Assembly: GCF_016793595.1 (NCBI RefSeq)
Contig: NZ_JAEULY010000023.1
Span: forward strand, 62,001 to 126,000
Direction: 5' to 3'
DNA length: 64,000 nucleotides
Source of the DNA: Phreatobacter sp.
GTDB taxonomy: Bacteria; Pseudomonadota; Alphaproteobacteria; Rhizobiales; Phreatobacteraceae
This document shows, one piece after another, positions 1 through 8,623 of this stretch. Position numbers and translations under genes: made by a program. Under the pieces are notes generated by a model, which was given only the letters and a program-made list of their open reading frames with translations, had not been told where the DNA came from and did no database searches. How positions within the stretch are numbered: the first letter of the stretch is position 1; the number at the start of each line of letters is the position of its first letter.

Positions 1-687
1 GCCGAAGGTGGCGTATTTCAGCGCCATGTTGGTGTTCTGCTCGGCGATCAGGAAGGACACGCCCTCCCTGGAATTGATGTCGCGGACGATGTCGAAGATC
101 TGTTCGACGATCTGCGGCGCCAGGCCCATGGAGGGCTCGTCCAGCAGGATCATTTTCGGCTTCGACATCAGCGCGCGGCCGATGGCGCACATCTGCTGCT
201 CGCCGCCGGACGTATAGCCGGACATCGAATTGCGGCGCTCCTTGAGGCGCGGGAAATAGGCGTAGATCTTGTCGAGGTCGTCCTTGATCGCCCCGCGCCC
301 GTCGCGGCGGGTGAAGGCGCCGGTCAGAAGGTTTTCCTCGATGGTCAGGTGGCCGAAACAGTGCCGGCCCTCCATGACCTGGATGCAGCCACGGCGCACG
401 AGATCGTTGGGGGAGAGGCTCTGCACCTCCTCGCCCTCGAACAGGATCGAGCCCTTGGTCACCTCGCCCCGCTCGGCGTGCAAGAGGTTCGAAATGGCCT
501 TGAGCGTCGTGGTCTTGCCGGCGCCGTTGGCGCCGAGGATGGCGACGATGCCGCCGCGCGGCACGACCAGCGACACCCCCTTCAGCACGAGAATGACGTG
601 GTCGTAGATGACCTCGATATTGTTGACCGACAGGATCGTGTCCTTGGCGGCTTCGGCAGAAGGCGTCGGCTGGGTCTGGGCGGTCAT
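1..687 (-). CDS. livF: Branched-chain-type ABC transporter ATP-binding protein, LivF-like (partial)
   Basis: This is one of two cytoplasmic ATPases of a LivFGHMK-type importer. The 229 visible residues hold Walker A (GANGAGKT, about residues 52-59), the signature TSGGEQQ (about 160) and Walker B (MILLDEP, about 181), followed by the switch-region LIAEQN. The start at 687 is an ATG, and the C-terminus runs off the window edge. It is the last visible gene of the operon that begins with the acyl-CoA synthetase, and 214 bp of palindromic sequence separate it from the binding-protein gene. The family assignment is firm, but the substrate cannot be read from the ATPase. Confidence 0.93.
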   Translation of the reverse strand, partial: MTAQTQPTPSAEAAKDTILSVNNIEVIYDHVILVLKGVSLVVPRGGIVAILGANGAGKTTTLKAISNLLHAERGEVTKGSILFEGEEVQSLSPNDLVRRGCIQVMEGRHCFGHLTIEENLLTGAFTRRDGRGAIKDDLDKIYAYFPRLKERRNSMSGYTSGGEQQMCAIGRALMSKPKMILLDEPSMGLAPQIVEQIFDIVRDINSREGVSFLIAEQNTNMALKYATFG

Positions 688-702
688 GACGGGCCTCTGC
701 TG

Positions 703-848
703 CACCCTCCCCTGGAGAGGGAGGGTCGCGCCGCAAGGCGCGGGGAGGGGTGGAATGAAACCGATATCTTCAGGACAGGGCCTTCACCCCAACCCGGCTT
801 GCTCTCGCTCACGCTCGGCAATCCGACCCTCCCCCTCGAGAGGAGGGT
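703..848. repeat. Composite intergenic palindromic repeats
   Basis: The 214-bp gap between the binding-protein gene and livF holds several nested inverted repeats. They are CCCTCCC/GGGAGGG (705-725), CGCGCC-GCAA-GGCGCG (728-743) and ACCCTCC/GGAGGGT (826-848). This C/G-rich pattern resembles dispersed palindromic elements common between genes in Rhizobiales (recognised from general experience, not searched). In mRNA they would fold as hairpins inside the operon and could lower livF expression relative to the binding protein. Confidence 0.6.
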
Positions 849-901
849 AAAACTTGCCGGGAGCCGCGGCGTGCCGCGGCCCCCGTTTCTCTGTCAGAGG
901 C

Positions 902-2233
902 TCACGACCGCTGGTCGCAGGTCTCCGTGCGGCGCGGCCAGCCGGCATTGGCTTCCGCATACTTCTTCGCGGCGTCCTCGATCAGCGGGCGCACGACATC
1001 GCGGATCGGCGAGATCCAGTCGGTGTCGCGCACGTAGCGCTGGCCGTCCCAGCGGGCCACGAATACGTTGTTGTGGCCGTTATGGTCGGCGCAGTTGAGC
1101 CGCACGGGAGCCGCGAAGCCCTCCATGCCGATCTCCTTCAGCCGCGCCTCGGTGATGTTCAGGGTCTCGAAGCCGCGGCGCACGTCCTCGCCGGTGACCA
1201 CCTTCTTGCCGGTGAGCTGCTGGGCGTGGCGGATCGCCTCGACCATCAGCATCGAGTTGTAGACGCCACGGTTGTAGAGGTTCTCGCCGATGCGCTCGCG
1301 ATTGGCGACGCGGGAGAGATTCTTGTCCGCGACATGTCGCAGGATGTCCTGGATCACCGGGAAATTGGTGCCTGCGGCGTGGAACGACAGCGAACGGTAG
1401 CCCGCCGCCTGTGCGCCGCCGGCGCGCGCGTCGTCGTCGCCGCCGGCCCACCAGACGCCGACCACCTTGTCGATCGGGAAGTTGTTGCGGATCGCCTCGC
1501 GAACAGCGGTGGGGTTCATCGCGCCCCAGCCCTGATTGTAGATGTAGTCGGGGCGATCGCGGCGGATGTTGAGCCAGATGGCGCTCTGGTTCTGCATGTC
1601 GGCGGCGGCGACGGGATAGAGCTTCAGGGTGAAGCCGTATTTCTCGGCCATGGCCTGCAGCACCGGGATCGGCTCCTTGCCGTAGGGCGCGTCGAGATGG
1701 ATGAGGCCGAGCGTCTTGCCGCGCAGCTTCTCGAAGCCGCCCTCGCGCTGGGCCATGTAGGAGACCATCACCGAGGCGCCGTCCCAGTAGGTGGCCGGCG
1801 GGTTGAAGATCCACGGGAAGATGTTGCCGTCGGCCGAGGCCGACAGGCCGTAGGCCATGGACAGCATCGGGATGCGGTCGACCGCCGCGCGCGGGATGAG
1901 CTGCAGCGTGATGCCGGTGGAATAGGGGTTCACCACCACCGGGCTGCGGCCGCGCAGCGAGTCATAGCACTCGACGCCCTTCTTGGTGTCGTAGCCGGTC
2001 TCGCATTCCTCGATGACCACCTTCACGCCGTTGATGCCGCCGTCGCGCTGGTTGATCATTTCGAGGTAGTCGCGCATGCCGTCCGCGATCGGGATGCCCG
2101 ACGAGGCGAACGGGCCGGTGCGGTAGGTCAGGAGCGGAATGAAGACGGTATCCTGCGCCTGAGCCGGCATGGGCGCCGCCGCGGCGAAGCCGGCGGCAAG
2201 GGCCGCCGCGATCGTCCATTTGAAGGCTTTCAT
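902..2233 (-). CDS. ABC transporter periplasmic substrate-binding protein, LivK/Peripla_BP_6 type
   Basis: This 443-residue protein captures substrate in the periplasm for the adjacent LivHMGF-type transporter. The N-terminus is a signal peptide (MKAFKWTIAAALAAGFAAAA, then PMPAQAQ, cleavage near residue 27), and the rest is a type-1 periplasmic binding fold beginning DTVFIPLLTYRTGPFASSG. I chose the ATG at 2233 because it opens the signal peptide and has AAGGAGGA upstream. The reading frame stays open further upstream, but that part only overlaps livM out of frame. Linkage to an acyl-CoA synthetase suggests a carboxylic-acid substrate rather than leucine. That is inference. Confidence 0.92.
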   Translation of the reverse strand: MKAFKWTIAAALAAGFAAAAPMPAQAQDTVFIPLLTYRTGPFASSGIPIADGMRDYLEMINQRDGGINGVKVVIEECETGYDTKKGVECYDSLRGRSPVVVNPYSTGITLQLIPRAAVDRIPMLSMAYGLSASADGNIFPWIFNPPATYWDGASVMVSYMAQREGGFEKLRGKTLGLIHLDAPYGKEPIPVLQAMAEKYGFTLKLYPVAAADMQNQSAIWLNIRRDRPDYIYNQGWGAMNPTAVREAIRNNFPIDKVVGVWWAGGDDDARAGGAQAAGYRSLSFHAAGTNFPVIQDILRHVADKNLSRVANRERIGENLYNRGVYNSMLMVEAIRHAQQLTGKKVVTGEDVRRGFETLNITEARLKEIGMEGFAAPVRLNCADHNGHNNVFVARWDGQRYVRDTDWISPIRDVVRPLIEDAAKKYAEANAGWPRRTETCDQRS

Positions 2234-2328
2234 CGGTGTTCCTCCTTGGGTGGCCGGGTTGTGCCCGGAGCGATTTGTTGTCTCGTGCCCGCCTTGCCGG
2301 CGGGTCTCGTTCTGGCGCGTGACGGACC

Positions 2329-3408
2329 TCAATAGGGAAAAGGCCAGACCCGCAATTTCTGCTTGGCGATCTGCCACAGGCGCGCGAGGCCGTGCGGCTC
2401 GACGATCAGGAAGAAGATGATCAGCGCGCCGACCATCACGTGGGTCAGATGTTCGGCGAAGGCGCCGGTGAGCGGAATGCCGATGGCCGGCACGCCGAAC
2501 TTCAGGATCGTCGGCAGGGTCGAGATGAAGAAGGCGCCGAAGAACGAGCCGATCAGGCTCCCAAGGCCGCCGATGATGACCATGAACAGCACGTTGAAGC
2601 TCTGATTGACGTTGAAGGCATCGTTCGCCTCGCCTCCGCCGTACCAGAGAAACATCATGCAGGCGCCCGCGACGCCGCAGTAGAACGAGGAAACCGCGAA
2701 GGCGAGCAGCTTGGTCGGCAGGAGCTTGATGCCCATCAGCTCGGCGGCGATGTCCATGTCGCGCACCGCCATCCAGGAGCGCCCGATGCGGCCGTGAACG
2801 AGATTGGACGCGAGCCATGCGAGCACGACGACGATGGAGAGCAGCACAAGGTAGCGCACCTCCGGCGTCGCCCGCGCGCCCGTTATGGCGATGCCGAACA
2901 GCGTGCGCTCCGGCACCTCGATCGCGCCCGAGGCATTGTAGTTGTAGAGCCAGGGAATGCGGACGAAGCACCATTGCAGGAAGAACTGCGCGGCAAGCGT
3001 CGCGACCGCCAGGTAAAAGCCCTTGATCCGGAGGCTGGGCAGGCCGAACACCACGCCGATGGCGGCGGAGAAGAAGCCGGAGACGACGATCCAGACGATG
3101 ATGTTCACGCCCGGGAAGATCGTCGTCAGCTTGTAGCAGGCATAGGCGCCGACCCCCATGAAGGCGCCGGTGCCGAGCGAGATCAGGCCGGTATAGCCGG
3201 TGAGGATATTGAGCCCGATCGCGGCGAGCGCGAACACGAGGAAGGGCACCATCACCGACAGGATGATGAATTCGGACGCCAGCAGCGGCACGCCGATGAA
3301 GGCGATGGCGAGAATGGCGATGATGCCGATGCGGTCCTGCACGAGCGGGAACACCGCCATGTCGGCCTTGTAGGTCGTCTTGTACTGGCCGGCTTCACGA
3401 TAGAACAC
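2329..3408 (-). CDS. livM: Branched-chain-type ABC transporter permease, LivM-like
   Basis: This 359-residue inner-membrane permease of the BPD_transp_2 family is one half of the translocation pore with the neighbouring LivH. Multiple hydrophobic segments are visible from about residue 28 onwards, along with the LivM-typical LNILTGYTGLISLGTGAFMGVGAY (key residues about 65-88). The GTG start at 3408 is preceded by GAGGAGAAG. It begins 10 bp after the livH stop codon and is followed by the binding-protein gene 95 bp later, so it is clearly operonic. Confidence 0.93.
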   Translation of the reverse strand: MFYREAGQYKTTYKADMAVFPLVQDRIGIIAILAIAFIGVPLLASEFIILSVMVPFLVFALAAIGLNILTGYTGLISLGTGAFMGVGAYACYKLTTIFPGVNIIVWIVVSGFFSAAIGVVFGLPSLRIKGFYLAVATLAAQFFLQWCFVRIPWLYNYNASGAIEVPERTLFGIAITGARATPEVRYLVLLSIVVVLAWLASNLVHGRIGRSWMAVRDMDIAAELMGIKLLPTKLLAFAVSSFYCGVAGACMMFLWYGGGEANDAFNVNQSFNVLFMVIIGGLGSLIGSFFGAFFISTLPTILKFGVPAIGIPLTGAFAEHLTHVMVGALIIFFLIVEPHGLARLWQIAKQKLRVWPFPY

Positions 3409-3418
3409 GGGCTTCTCC

Positions 3419-4525
3419 TCAGATCCGCTCGATGATCTTGTCGCCGAACAGGCCCTGCGGCCGGAACATCAGGAAGGCGAGCGCGATGACATAGGCGAGC
3501 CAGCTCTCGATGCCGTTGCCGAACAGCGGGCCCCAGTAGAACTCGCCGATCTTCTCGCCGATGCCGATGATCAGGCCGCCGACGATGGCGCCGGGGACGG
3601 ACGTGAAGCCGCCGAGGATCAGCACCGGCAGCGCCTTCAGCGCGATGGTCTGGAGGCCGAACGACACGTCCGAGCGCGCGCCCCACATGATGCCGGTGAT
3701 CAGCGCCACGATGCCGGCGGTGAACCAGACGATGATCCAGATCTGGTTCAGCGAGATGCCGACCGAGAGAGCCGCCTTGTGGCTGTCGGCAACCGCGCGC
3801 AGCGCCCGCCCGATCCGTGTGTACTGGAAGAAGAAGGCGAGCATCGCGATCATCGCCACCGCGATGACGGCCGCCGCGATGTCGAGCTTCTGGAGCGTCA
3901 CGCGCCCGCCGAGAATGTCGAAGTCGATGGCGCCCTTCGGCAGGCCCAGCTGGTCCGCGATCATCACCTTGGCCGAACCGCCGAAGATCGTCTCGCCGAG
4001 GCCGATCAGCAGGTAGGTGAGCCCGAACGTCGCCATGAACAGGATGATGTCCGGCTGGTTGACCAGCGGCCGCAGCACCACGCGCTCGACCGCCACCGCC
4101 AGCAGGAACATGACGCCGAGCGCGACGATGACGGCCAGATAGGCCGCGATCATGCCGGTGAAGCCGAAGCTCGCGAATTTCTCGTAGACGCCGACGAGGG
4201 TGAGGCCGGCGAAGACGACCATGATCCCCTGCGCGAAATTGAACACGCCGGACGCCTTGAAGATCAGCACGAAGCCGAGCGCGATCAGCGCATAGAGCAC
4301 GCCGCCGACAAAGCCCTCCCAGATGGTCTGCACGAACAGGTCCGGCAGATCGACCATGTCGACGAAAGGCTTGATCAGCGCGCCGTGCAGCAGCGAGCCT
4401 TTCGGCATCAGCCCGGCCGCATTGGCCAGCACGATGGCGGCGACGACCGCGACGATGCTGCCCGCGGTGACGGCCCATTTCGGGATCGGCCGGGCCTGGC
4501 GGGCGGTGATGGTGGCGTCCGTCAT
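3419..4525 (-). CDS. livH: Branched-chain-type ABC transporter permease, LivH-like
   Basis: This 368-residue inner-membrane permease pairs with LivM. The hallmark segment is GGVLYALIALGFVLIFKASG followed by VFNFAQG (about residues 90-115). It is longer than the roughly 300-residue classical LivH because of an N-terminal extension of about 75 residues with its own hydrophobic helix. I chose the ATG at 4525 (MTDATITARQ) over an in-frame upstream start at 4582, because the extra residues are charged and low-complexity and the ATG has a GGGAG motif at suitable distance. Confidence 0.92.
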   Translation of the reverse strand: MTDATITARQARPIPKWAVTAGSIVAVVAAIVLANAAGLMPKGSLLHGALIKPFVDMVDLPDLFVQTIWEGFVGGVLYALIALGFVLIFKASGVFNFAQGIMVVFAGLTLVGVYEKFASFGFTGMIAAYLAVIVALGVMFLLAVAVERVVLRPLVNQPDIILFMATFGLTYLLIGLGETIFGGSAKVMIADQLGLPKGAIDFDILGGRVTLQKLDIAAAVIAVAMIAMLAFFFQYTRIGRALRAVADSHKAALSVGISLNQIWIIVWFTAGIVALITGIMWGARSDVSFGLQTIALKALPVLILGGFTSVPGAIVGGLIIGIGEKIGEFYWGPLFGNGIESWLAYVIALAFLMFRPQGLFGDKIIERI

Positions 4526-4598
4526 CGTCCGCTCCCGCTCTTCTTGCTGTTCCGCACTTTCTTCACGCGAACCGCTCCCCACTTCGCTTGAAAATGCG

Positions 4599-5399
4599 CT
4601 AGTGCGCCACGCCGAGATAGGCGTCGATGACCCGCTGGTCGCGCTTCACCTCGTCCGGCGTGCCGTCGGCGATCTTGCGCCCGTATTCGAGCACGACCAC
4701 ACGATCGGACAGGTCCATCACCACGCCCATGTCGTGCTCGATCAGCGCGATGGTCGTGCCGTACTGATTCGACACGTCGAGAATGAAGCGGCACATGTCC
4801 TCCTTCTCCTCGAGGTTCATGCCGGCCATCGGCTCGTCCAGCAGCAGCACATCCGGCTGCATGGCGAGCGCCCGGCCGAGCTCGACGCGCTTCTGCAGGC
4901 CGTAGGGCAGCTTGCCGACCGGCACCTTGCGGATGTGCTGGATCTCGAGGAAGTCGATGATCTCCTCGACGAACTTGCGGTGTTCGATCTCCTCGTCCAT
5001 GGCCGGGCCGTGGCGCAGGATCTGCCAGAAGAAGCTCCTGTTCATCTTCAGCGTGCGGCCGGCCATGATGTTGTCGAGCGTCGACATGCCCTTGAACAGC
5101 GCGACGTTCTGGAAGGTGCGGGCAATGCCGCCGGCCGCCGCCTCGTGCGGGCGCATCTTGGGGCGCGTCTTGCCCTTGAAGGTGATGCGCCCCTCGGTCG
5201 GGTGATAGAAGCCGTTGATGCAGTTGAGCATCGAGGTCTTGCCCGCGCCGTTCGGGCCGATGATGGCGCGCACCTCGCCCTTGCGGATGTCGAAGGAGAC
5301 ATCGGTCAGCGCCTTCACGCCGCCGAAGCCGAGCGAGACGTTCTCGACCGCCAGGATCACCTCGCCCGCGGCGATGTCGGTTGCCGACGGAGCCCTCAT
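4599..5399 (-). CDS. livG: Branched-chain-type ABC transporter ATP-binding protein, LivG-like
   Basis: This 266-residue cytoplasmic ATPase is the partner of LivF. Walker A is GPNGAGKT (residues 48-55) and Walker B is VLLLDEPMAGMN. The signature is the LivG variant LPYGLQKRVELGRAL instead of LSGGQ. The LivG C-terminus (ADGTPDEVKRDQRVIDAYLG) is present. Its start overlaps the stop of the acyl-CoA synthetase gene by four bases (ATGA), indicating translational coupling. Confidence 0.95.
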   Translation of the reverse strand: MRAPSATDIAAGEVILAVENVSLGFGGVKALTDVSFDIRKGEVRAIIGPNGAGKTSMLNCINGFYHPTEGRITFKGKTRPKMRPHEAAAGGIARTFQNVALFKGMSTLDNIMAGRTLKMNRSFFWQILRHGPAMDEEIEHRKFVEEIIDFLEIQHIRKVPVGKLPYGLQKRVELGRALAMQPDVLLLDEPMAGMNLEEKEDMCRFILDVSNQYGTTIALIEHDMGVVMDLSDRVVVLEYGRKIADGTPDEVKRDQRVIDAYLGVAH

Positions 5400-7387
5400 T
5401 CGGCCGCCTCCCGGAATGGTTCAGCCGCGCCATGGGCCGGCATGTCGACGATGGCGACATTGCCTTCGATCACGCCCTTGCGGCCGTCCTCGAAGGTCAC
5501 CTCGGTACGGATATGGCCGCGCTTCGAGCCGTCGTAGAGCGCGGTGACCAGCGGCGCGTAGCGTTCGGCGATGAAGCCGCGCCTGACCTTCTGCGTGCGG
5601 GTCAGTTCGCCGTCGTCGGCGTCCAGTTCCTTGTGCAGGATCAGGAAGCGGCGGATCTGCGCGCCCGCCATCATCGGCTCGCCGGCGAGCGACCGGTTCA
5701 CCTCGTCGACATGCGCGGTGAGGGTCTTGATGACCTCGGGGTGCCCCGCCAGTTCCTGATAGGAGCCATAGGAGACGTTGTTGCGTTCCGCCCAGGAGCC
5801 GACCGCCGTCAGGTCGATGTTGAGGAAGCAGGTGGCGAAGTCCTGATCCTGTCCGAAGGCCACGGCCTCCTTGATGTTCGGATAGAACTTCAGCTTGTTC
5901 TCGATGTATTTCGGCGCGAACAGCGCGCCCGACCTGAGCTTGCCGACATCCTTGGCCCGGTCGATGATCTTGAGGTGCCCGGTCTTCGGATCGAAGAACC
6001 CGGCATCGCCCGAGCGCACCCAGCCGTCCGGCGTCTTGGTCTCGGCGGTCTTCTCGGGGTCCTTGTAGTAGCCGAGGAAGACGCCGGGCGAGCGGTAGAG
6101 CACCTCGCCGTTCTCGGCGATCTTCACCTCGACATCGATGTTCGGCTTGCCGACGGTGTCGGCGTGGATCTCGCCGTCCGGCTGCGCGGTGATGTAGACG
6201 CTGGCTTCCGTCTGCCCGTAGAGCTGCTTCAGGTTGATGCCGAGCGAGCGGAAGAAGCGGAAGATCTCCGGTCCGATGGCCTCGCCCGCCGTATAGCCGA
6301 CACGGATGCTGGTCAGGCCGAAGCGGTTCTTGAGCGGCCCGTAGACCAGCACCTCGCCGAGCGCATATTTCAGCCGGGCGACGAGCGGCACCGGCTCCTT
6401 GTTGAGGATCTTCTCGCCCCACTCCTTCGCGACGCCGAGGAAGTAGTGGAACATCTTCTTCTTGAATGGCCCGGCATCCTCCATCCGCACCATGGTCTGG
6501 GTCAGCAGGTTCTCGTAGACCCTCGGCGGCGCGAATGCGTAGGACGTGCCGACCTCGCGGCGGTCCTCGACCACTGTCGCGGCGCTTTCCGGGCAGTTCA
6601 CGCAGAAGCCCAGCACATAGGACTGGCCGTAGGAGAAGATGTTGTCGCCGACCCAGGCGAGCGGCAGATAGGCGATCGTCTCCTCGTTCTCGTTCAGCCC
6701 GTCGAACAGGCCGCCGTTCCGCGCGGAGATGATGACATTGTCGTTGGACAGCATCACGCCCTTCGGCCGCCCGGTCGTGCCGGACGTGTAGAGCATGATG
6801 GCGAGGTCCGAGCCCTTGCTGGCGGCGATCTCGTCATCCAGCGCCTTCGCCTGCGCCGGATCGGACGCGGCCGCCCGGCCGTTCGCCTGAACCTGCTCGA
6901 ACGAGTGCATGCGCGAATGGTCGTAGTCGCGCAGGCCCCGCTCCTCGTCATAGATGATGTGGGTCAGCTTCGGCAGCCGGTCGGAGATCGACAGCAGCTT
7001 GTCGACCTGCTCCTGATCCTCGACCACGGCGATGGAGGCCTCGGCGTGCTCCAGCACGTAGGCCATCTCGTCCGCGACCGAGTCGGCATAGACCGGCACG
7101 GGCACGCCGCCCCAGCTCTGCACCGCCGCCATCGACCAGTAGAGGCGCGGCCGGTTGCTGCCGACAATGGCGACCTTGTCGCCGCGCTTGAGGCCGAGCG
7201 CGCGCAGGCCGAGCGCGAAATGGCGGACGATGTCGCGGACCTCGCTCCAGGTCCACGAATGCCAGATGCCGAGATCCTTGTGGCGCGTCGCGGGACGCGT
7301 CCCGAACCGCTGCGCATTCAGCGCCAGCAGTTTCGGGAACGTGTCGTGAGCGCCGGAAACGGCGCGATCGTCGGCGTGGTTTGCCAC
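5396..7387 (-). CDS. AMP-dependent acyl-CoA synthetase (long-chain fatty acid or aromatic acid CoA ligase)
   Basis: This 663-residue member of the AMP-binding (ANL) superfamily activates a carboxylate to acyl-AMP and then acyl-CoA. The P-loop-like motif LYTSGTTGRPKG lies at about residue 200 and the YGQTEAS motif at about 390. The C-terminal hinge contains DGWVRSGDAGFFDPKTGHLKII. The GTG start at 7387 follows GGGAGGA. It is the first gene of the operon and overlaps livG by ATGA. Co-expression with a Liv-type importer suggests that imported acids are activated at once. The substrate could be a fatty, phenylalkanoic or benzoic acid, and the sequence does not decide. Confidence 0.9.
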   Translation of the reverse strand: MANHADDRAVSGAHDTFPKLLALNAQRFGTRPATRHKDLGIWHSWTWSEVRDIVRHFALGLRALGLKRGDKVAIVGSNRPRLYWSMAAVQSWGGVPVPVYADSVADEMAYVLEHAEASIAVVEDQEQVDKLLSISDRLPKLTHIIYDEERGLRDYDHSRMHSFEQVQANGRAAASDPAQAKALDDEIAASKGSDLAIMLYTSGTTGRPKGVMLSNDNVIISARNGGLFDGLNENEETIAYLPLAWVGDNIFSYGQSYVLGFCVNCPESAATVVEDRREVGTSYAFAPPRVYENLLTQTMVRMEDAGPFKKKMFHYFLGVAKEWGEKILNKEPVPLVARLKYALGEVLVYGPLKNRFGLTSIRVGYTAGEAIGPEIFRFFRSLGINLKQLYGQTEASVYITAQPDGEIHADTVGKPNIDVEVKIAENGEVLYRSPGVFLGYYKDPEKTAETKTPDGWVRSGDAGFFDPKTGHLKIIDRAKDVGKLRSGALFAPKYIENKLKFYPNIKEAVAFGQDQDFATCFLNIDLTAVGSWAERNNVSYGSYQELAGHPEVIKTLTAHVDEVNRSLAGEPMMAGAQIRRFLILHKELDADDGELTRTQKVRRGFIAERYAPLVTALYDGSKRGHIRTEVTFEDGRKGVIEGNVAIVDMPAHGAAEPFREAAE

Positions 7388-7626
7388 GGCCGGCGTCCTC
7401 CCTGGTTACCTCGCCGGAGCCCTTGGCGGGCGCCGGTCTTCGTTCCCTCGTTCGGCCCGGTTTCCGGGCTCGCTGCGACCGTCATGCGACCGCAATCCGC
7501 CGTTGGCCGGCGAATGGGCGGATAGTTGAACGCGCGGTCGACGAAATCAAGGGGACGAAAGAGGGAGTCGGCTCGGCCCAATGGCGGATAGGTGTCGGCA
7601 GCCGGCGGCGAGGCCCGATTTCCTGC

Positions 7627-7640
7627 CCGGTCCGGACCGG
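7627..7640. promoter_or_regulatory. Perfect 14-bp palindrome upstream of the AraC-type regulator
   Basis: CCGGTCCGGACCGG reads identically on both strands and ends 20 bp before the ATG at 7661, inside the 273-bp divergent region between the acyl-CoA synthetase operon and the regulator. Its position suits an autoregulatory operator. AraC proteins usually bind direct repeats, so another factor or chance remains possible. Confidence 0.3.
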
Positions 7641-7660
7641 TTCCATGCTAGAGCGTCGCC

Positions 7661-8527
7661 ATGGATGGCGTGCCCCTGCAGCCGGAAGCAATGAGCATGA
7701 TGCCGCTCGGCGAAGGCGAGACGGCGCGCTTCTTCGCGGCCAGCCGGCTCAGCGGCATCGACTGCCTGACCGCCACCTTCCGCACCCACGTCTATCCGCC
7801 GCATACCCATGAGACCTATGTCGTCGGGACCATCGAGACGGGCCGCGACATCGTCTCCGCGCGCGGCTTCCGCGGCCATGCCGGCCCCGGCGACATCATT
7901 TTCATCATGCCGCAGGACGTCCATGACGGCGCGCCGGTCGATGGCGGCTACTCCTACCGGATGAGCTATCCGGGCGAGGACTTCATGCGGATGGTGGCGG
8001 AGGCGGTGTCTGGCCGCCCGGTCGCCGCCGCGCCGTTCTTCCGCTCCCCCATGGTTCATGATCCCGAGGGCGCGCGGCTGTTCGGCGCCGCCCACCGGGC
8101 GCTCGAATCGTCAGCGGACGGGCTCGCCGGCGAAGAGTTGCTGCTGCGCGCCTATGCCCGCTGCCTCGTCCTGCATGCCGACATTCCCGAGGCTGCGCCG
8201 GGCCGCGAGGAAGGGCCGATCCGGCGCGTGCGCGCGCTGATCGAGGCGCGCTATGCAGAGGATCTCCGGCTCGACGAACTGGCCGCCACGGCCGGCTTCT
8301 CGACCCATCACCTGATCCGCGCCTTTCGCCGCGAGGTGGGGCTCACCCCGCACGCCTATGTCATCGATGCGCGCGTGCGCCGCGCGCAGGATCGGTTGCG
8401 GGCGGGCGCCGCGCCGGCGGAAGTCGCGGCCGATGTCGGCTTTGCCGACCAGGCGCATCTCACGCGTGCCTTCAAGGCGCGGGTCGGCGTCACGCCGGGA
8501 GCCTATCGGCGGGCCGTCACCGCCTGA
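7661..8527 (+). CDS. AraC-family transcriptional regulator with cupin sensor domain
   Basis: This 288-residue regulator has an N-terminal cupin (AraC_binding) domain at about residues 15-160, with the metal/effector-type FRTHVYPPHTHETYVVGTIE. Its C-terminal double helix-turn-helix (about 185-285) contains DLRLDELAATAGFSTHHLIR and ends AFKARVGVTPGAYRR. The start is uncertain, because an internal ATG at 7691 (MSMMPLGEG) is also reasonable. It is followed by azlCD on the same strand with a 96-bp gap that carries a hexanucleotide repeat, so azlCD is its likely target. It is divergent from the acs-liv operon, which it might also control. Confidence 0.9.
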   Translation: MDGVPLQPEAMSMMPLGEGETARFFAASRLSGIDCLTATFRTHVYPPHTHETYVVGTIETGRDIVSARGFRGHAGPGDIIFIMPQDVHDGAPVDGGYSYRMSYPGEDFMRMVAEAVSGRPVAAAPFFRSPMVHDPEGARLFGAAHRALESSADGLAGEELLLRAYARCLVLHADIPEAAPGREEGPIRRVRALIEARYAEDLRLDELAATAGFSTHHLIRAFRREVGLTPHAYVIDARVRRAQDRLRAGAAPAEVAADVGFADQAHLTRAFKARVGVTPGAYRRAVTA

Positions 8528-8551
8528 GGCGCGCACCCCGCGCAACGCGCC

Positions 8552-8581
8552 GTCGATGTCGATGTCGATGTCGATGTCGAT
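8552..8581 (+). repeat. Hexanucleotide tandem repeat (GTCGAT)x5
   Basis: Five perfect tandem copies of GTCGAT occupy 8552-8581, between the araC-type stop (8527) and the azlC start (8624). The region is non-coding on the plus strand. Perfect short tandem repeats of this kind change copy number by replication slippage, so promoter or leader spacing of azlCD could vary between cells. Confidence 0.85.
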
Positions 8582-8623
8582 TTTGTTCAAGAGCCGGCCG
8601 GCAGGCCCTGACATGATCGCGCC

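Noticed and set aside
854..2335. Long plus-strand open frame opposite the binding-protein gene
   Set aside because: It is antisense to a well-supported CDS, rich in Arg/Ala/Asp/His as expected of a GC-rich shadow frame, and has no family motif. The same holds for 5381-7525, 24324-25805, 26154-27968 and 42421-44115.
2234..2974. N-terminal extension of the periplasmic binding protein
   Set aside because: The frame is open upstream of 2233 but overlaps livM out of phase. The signal peptide and strong ribosome-binding site at 2233 fix the start.
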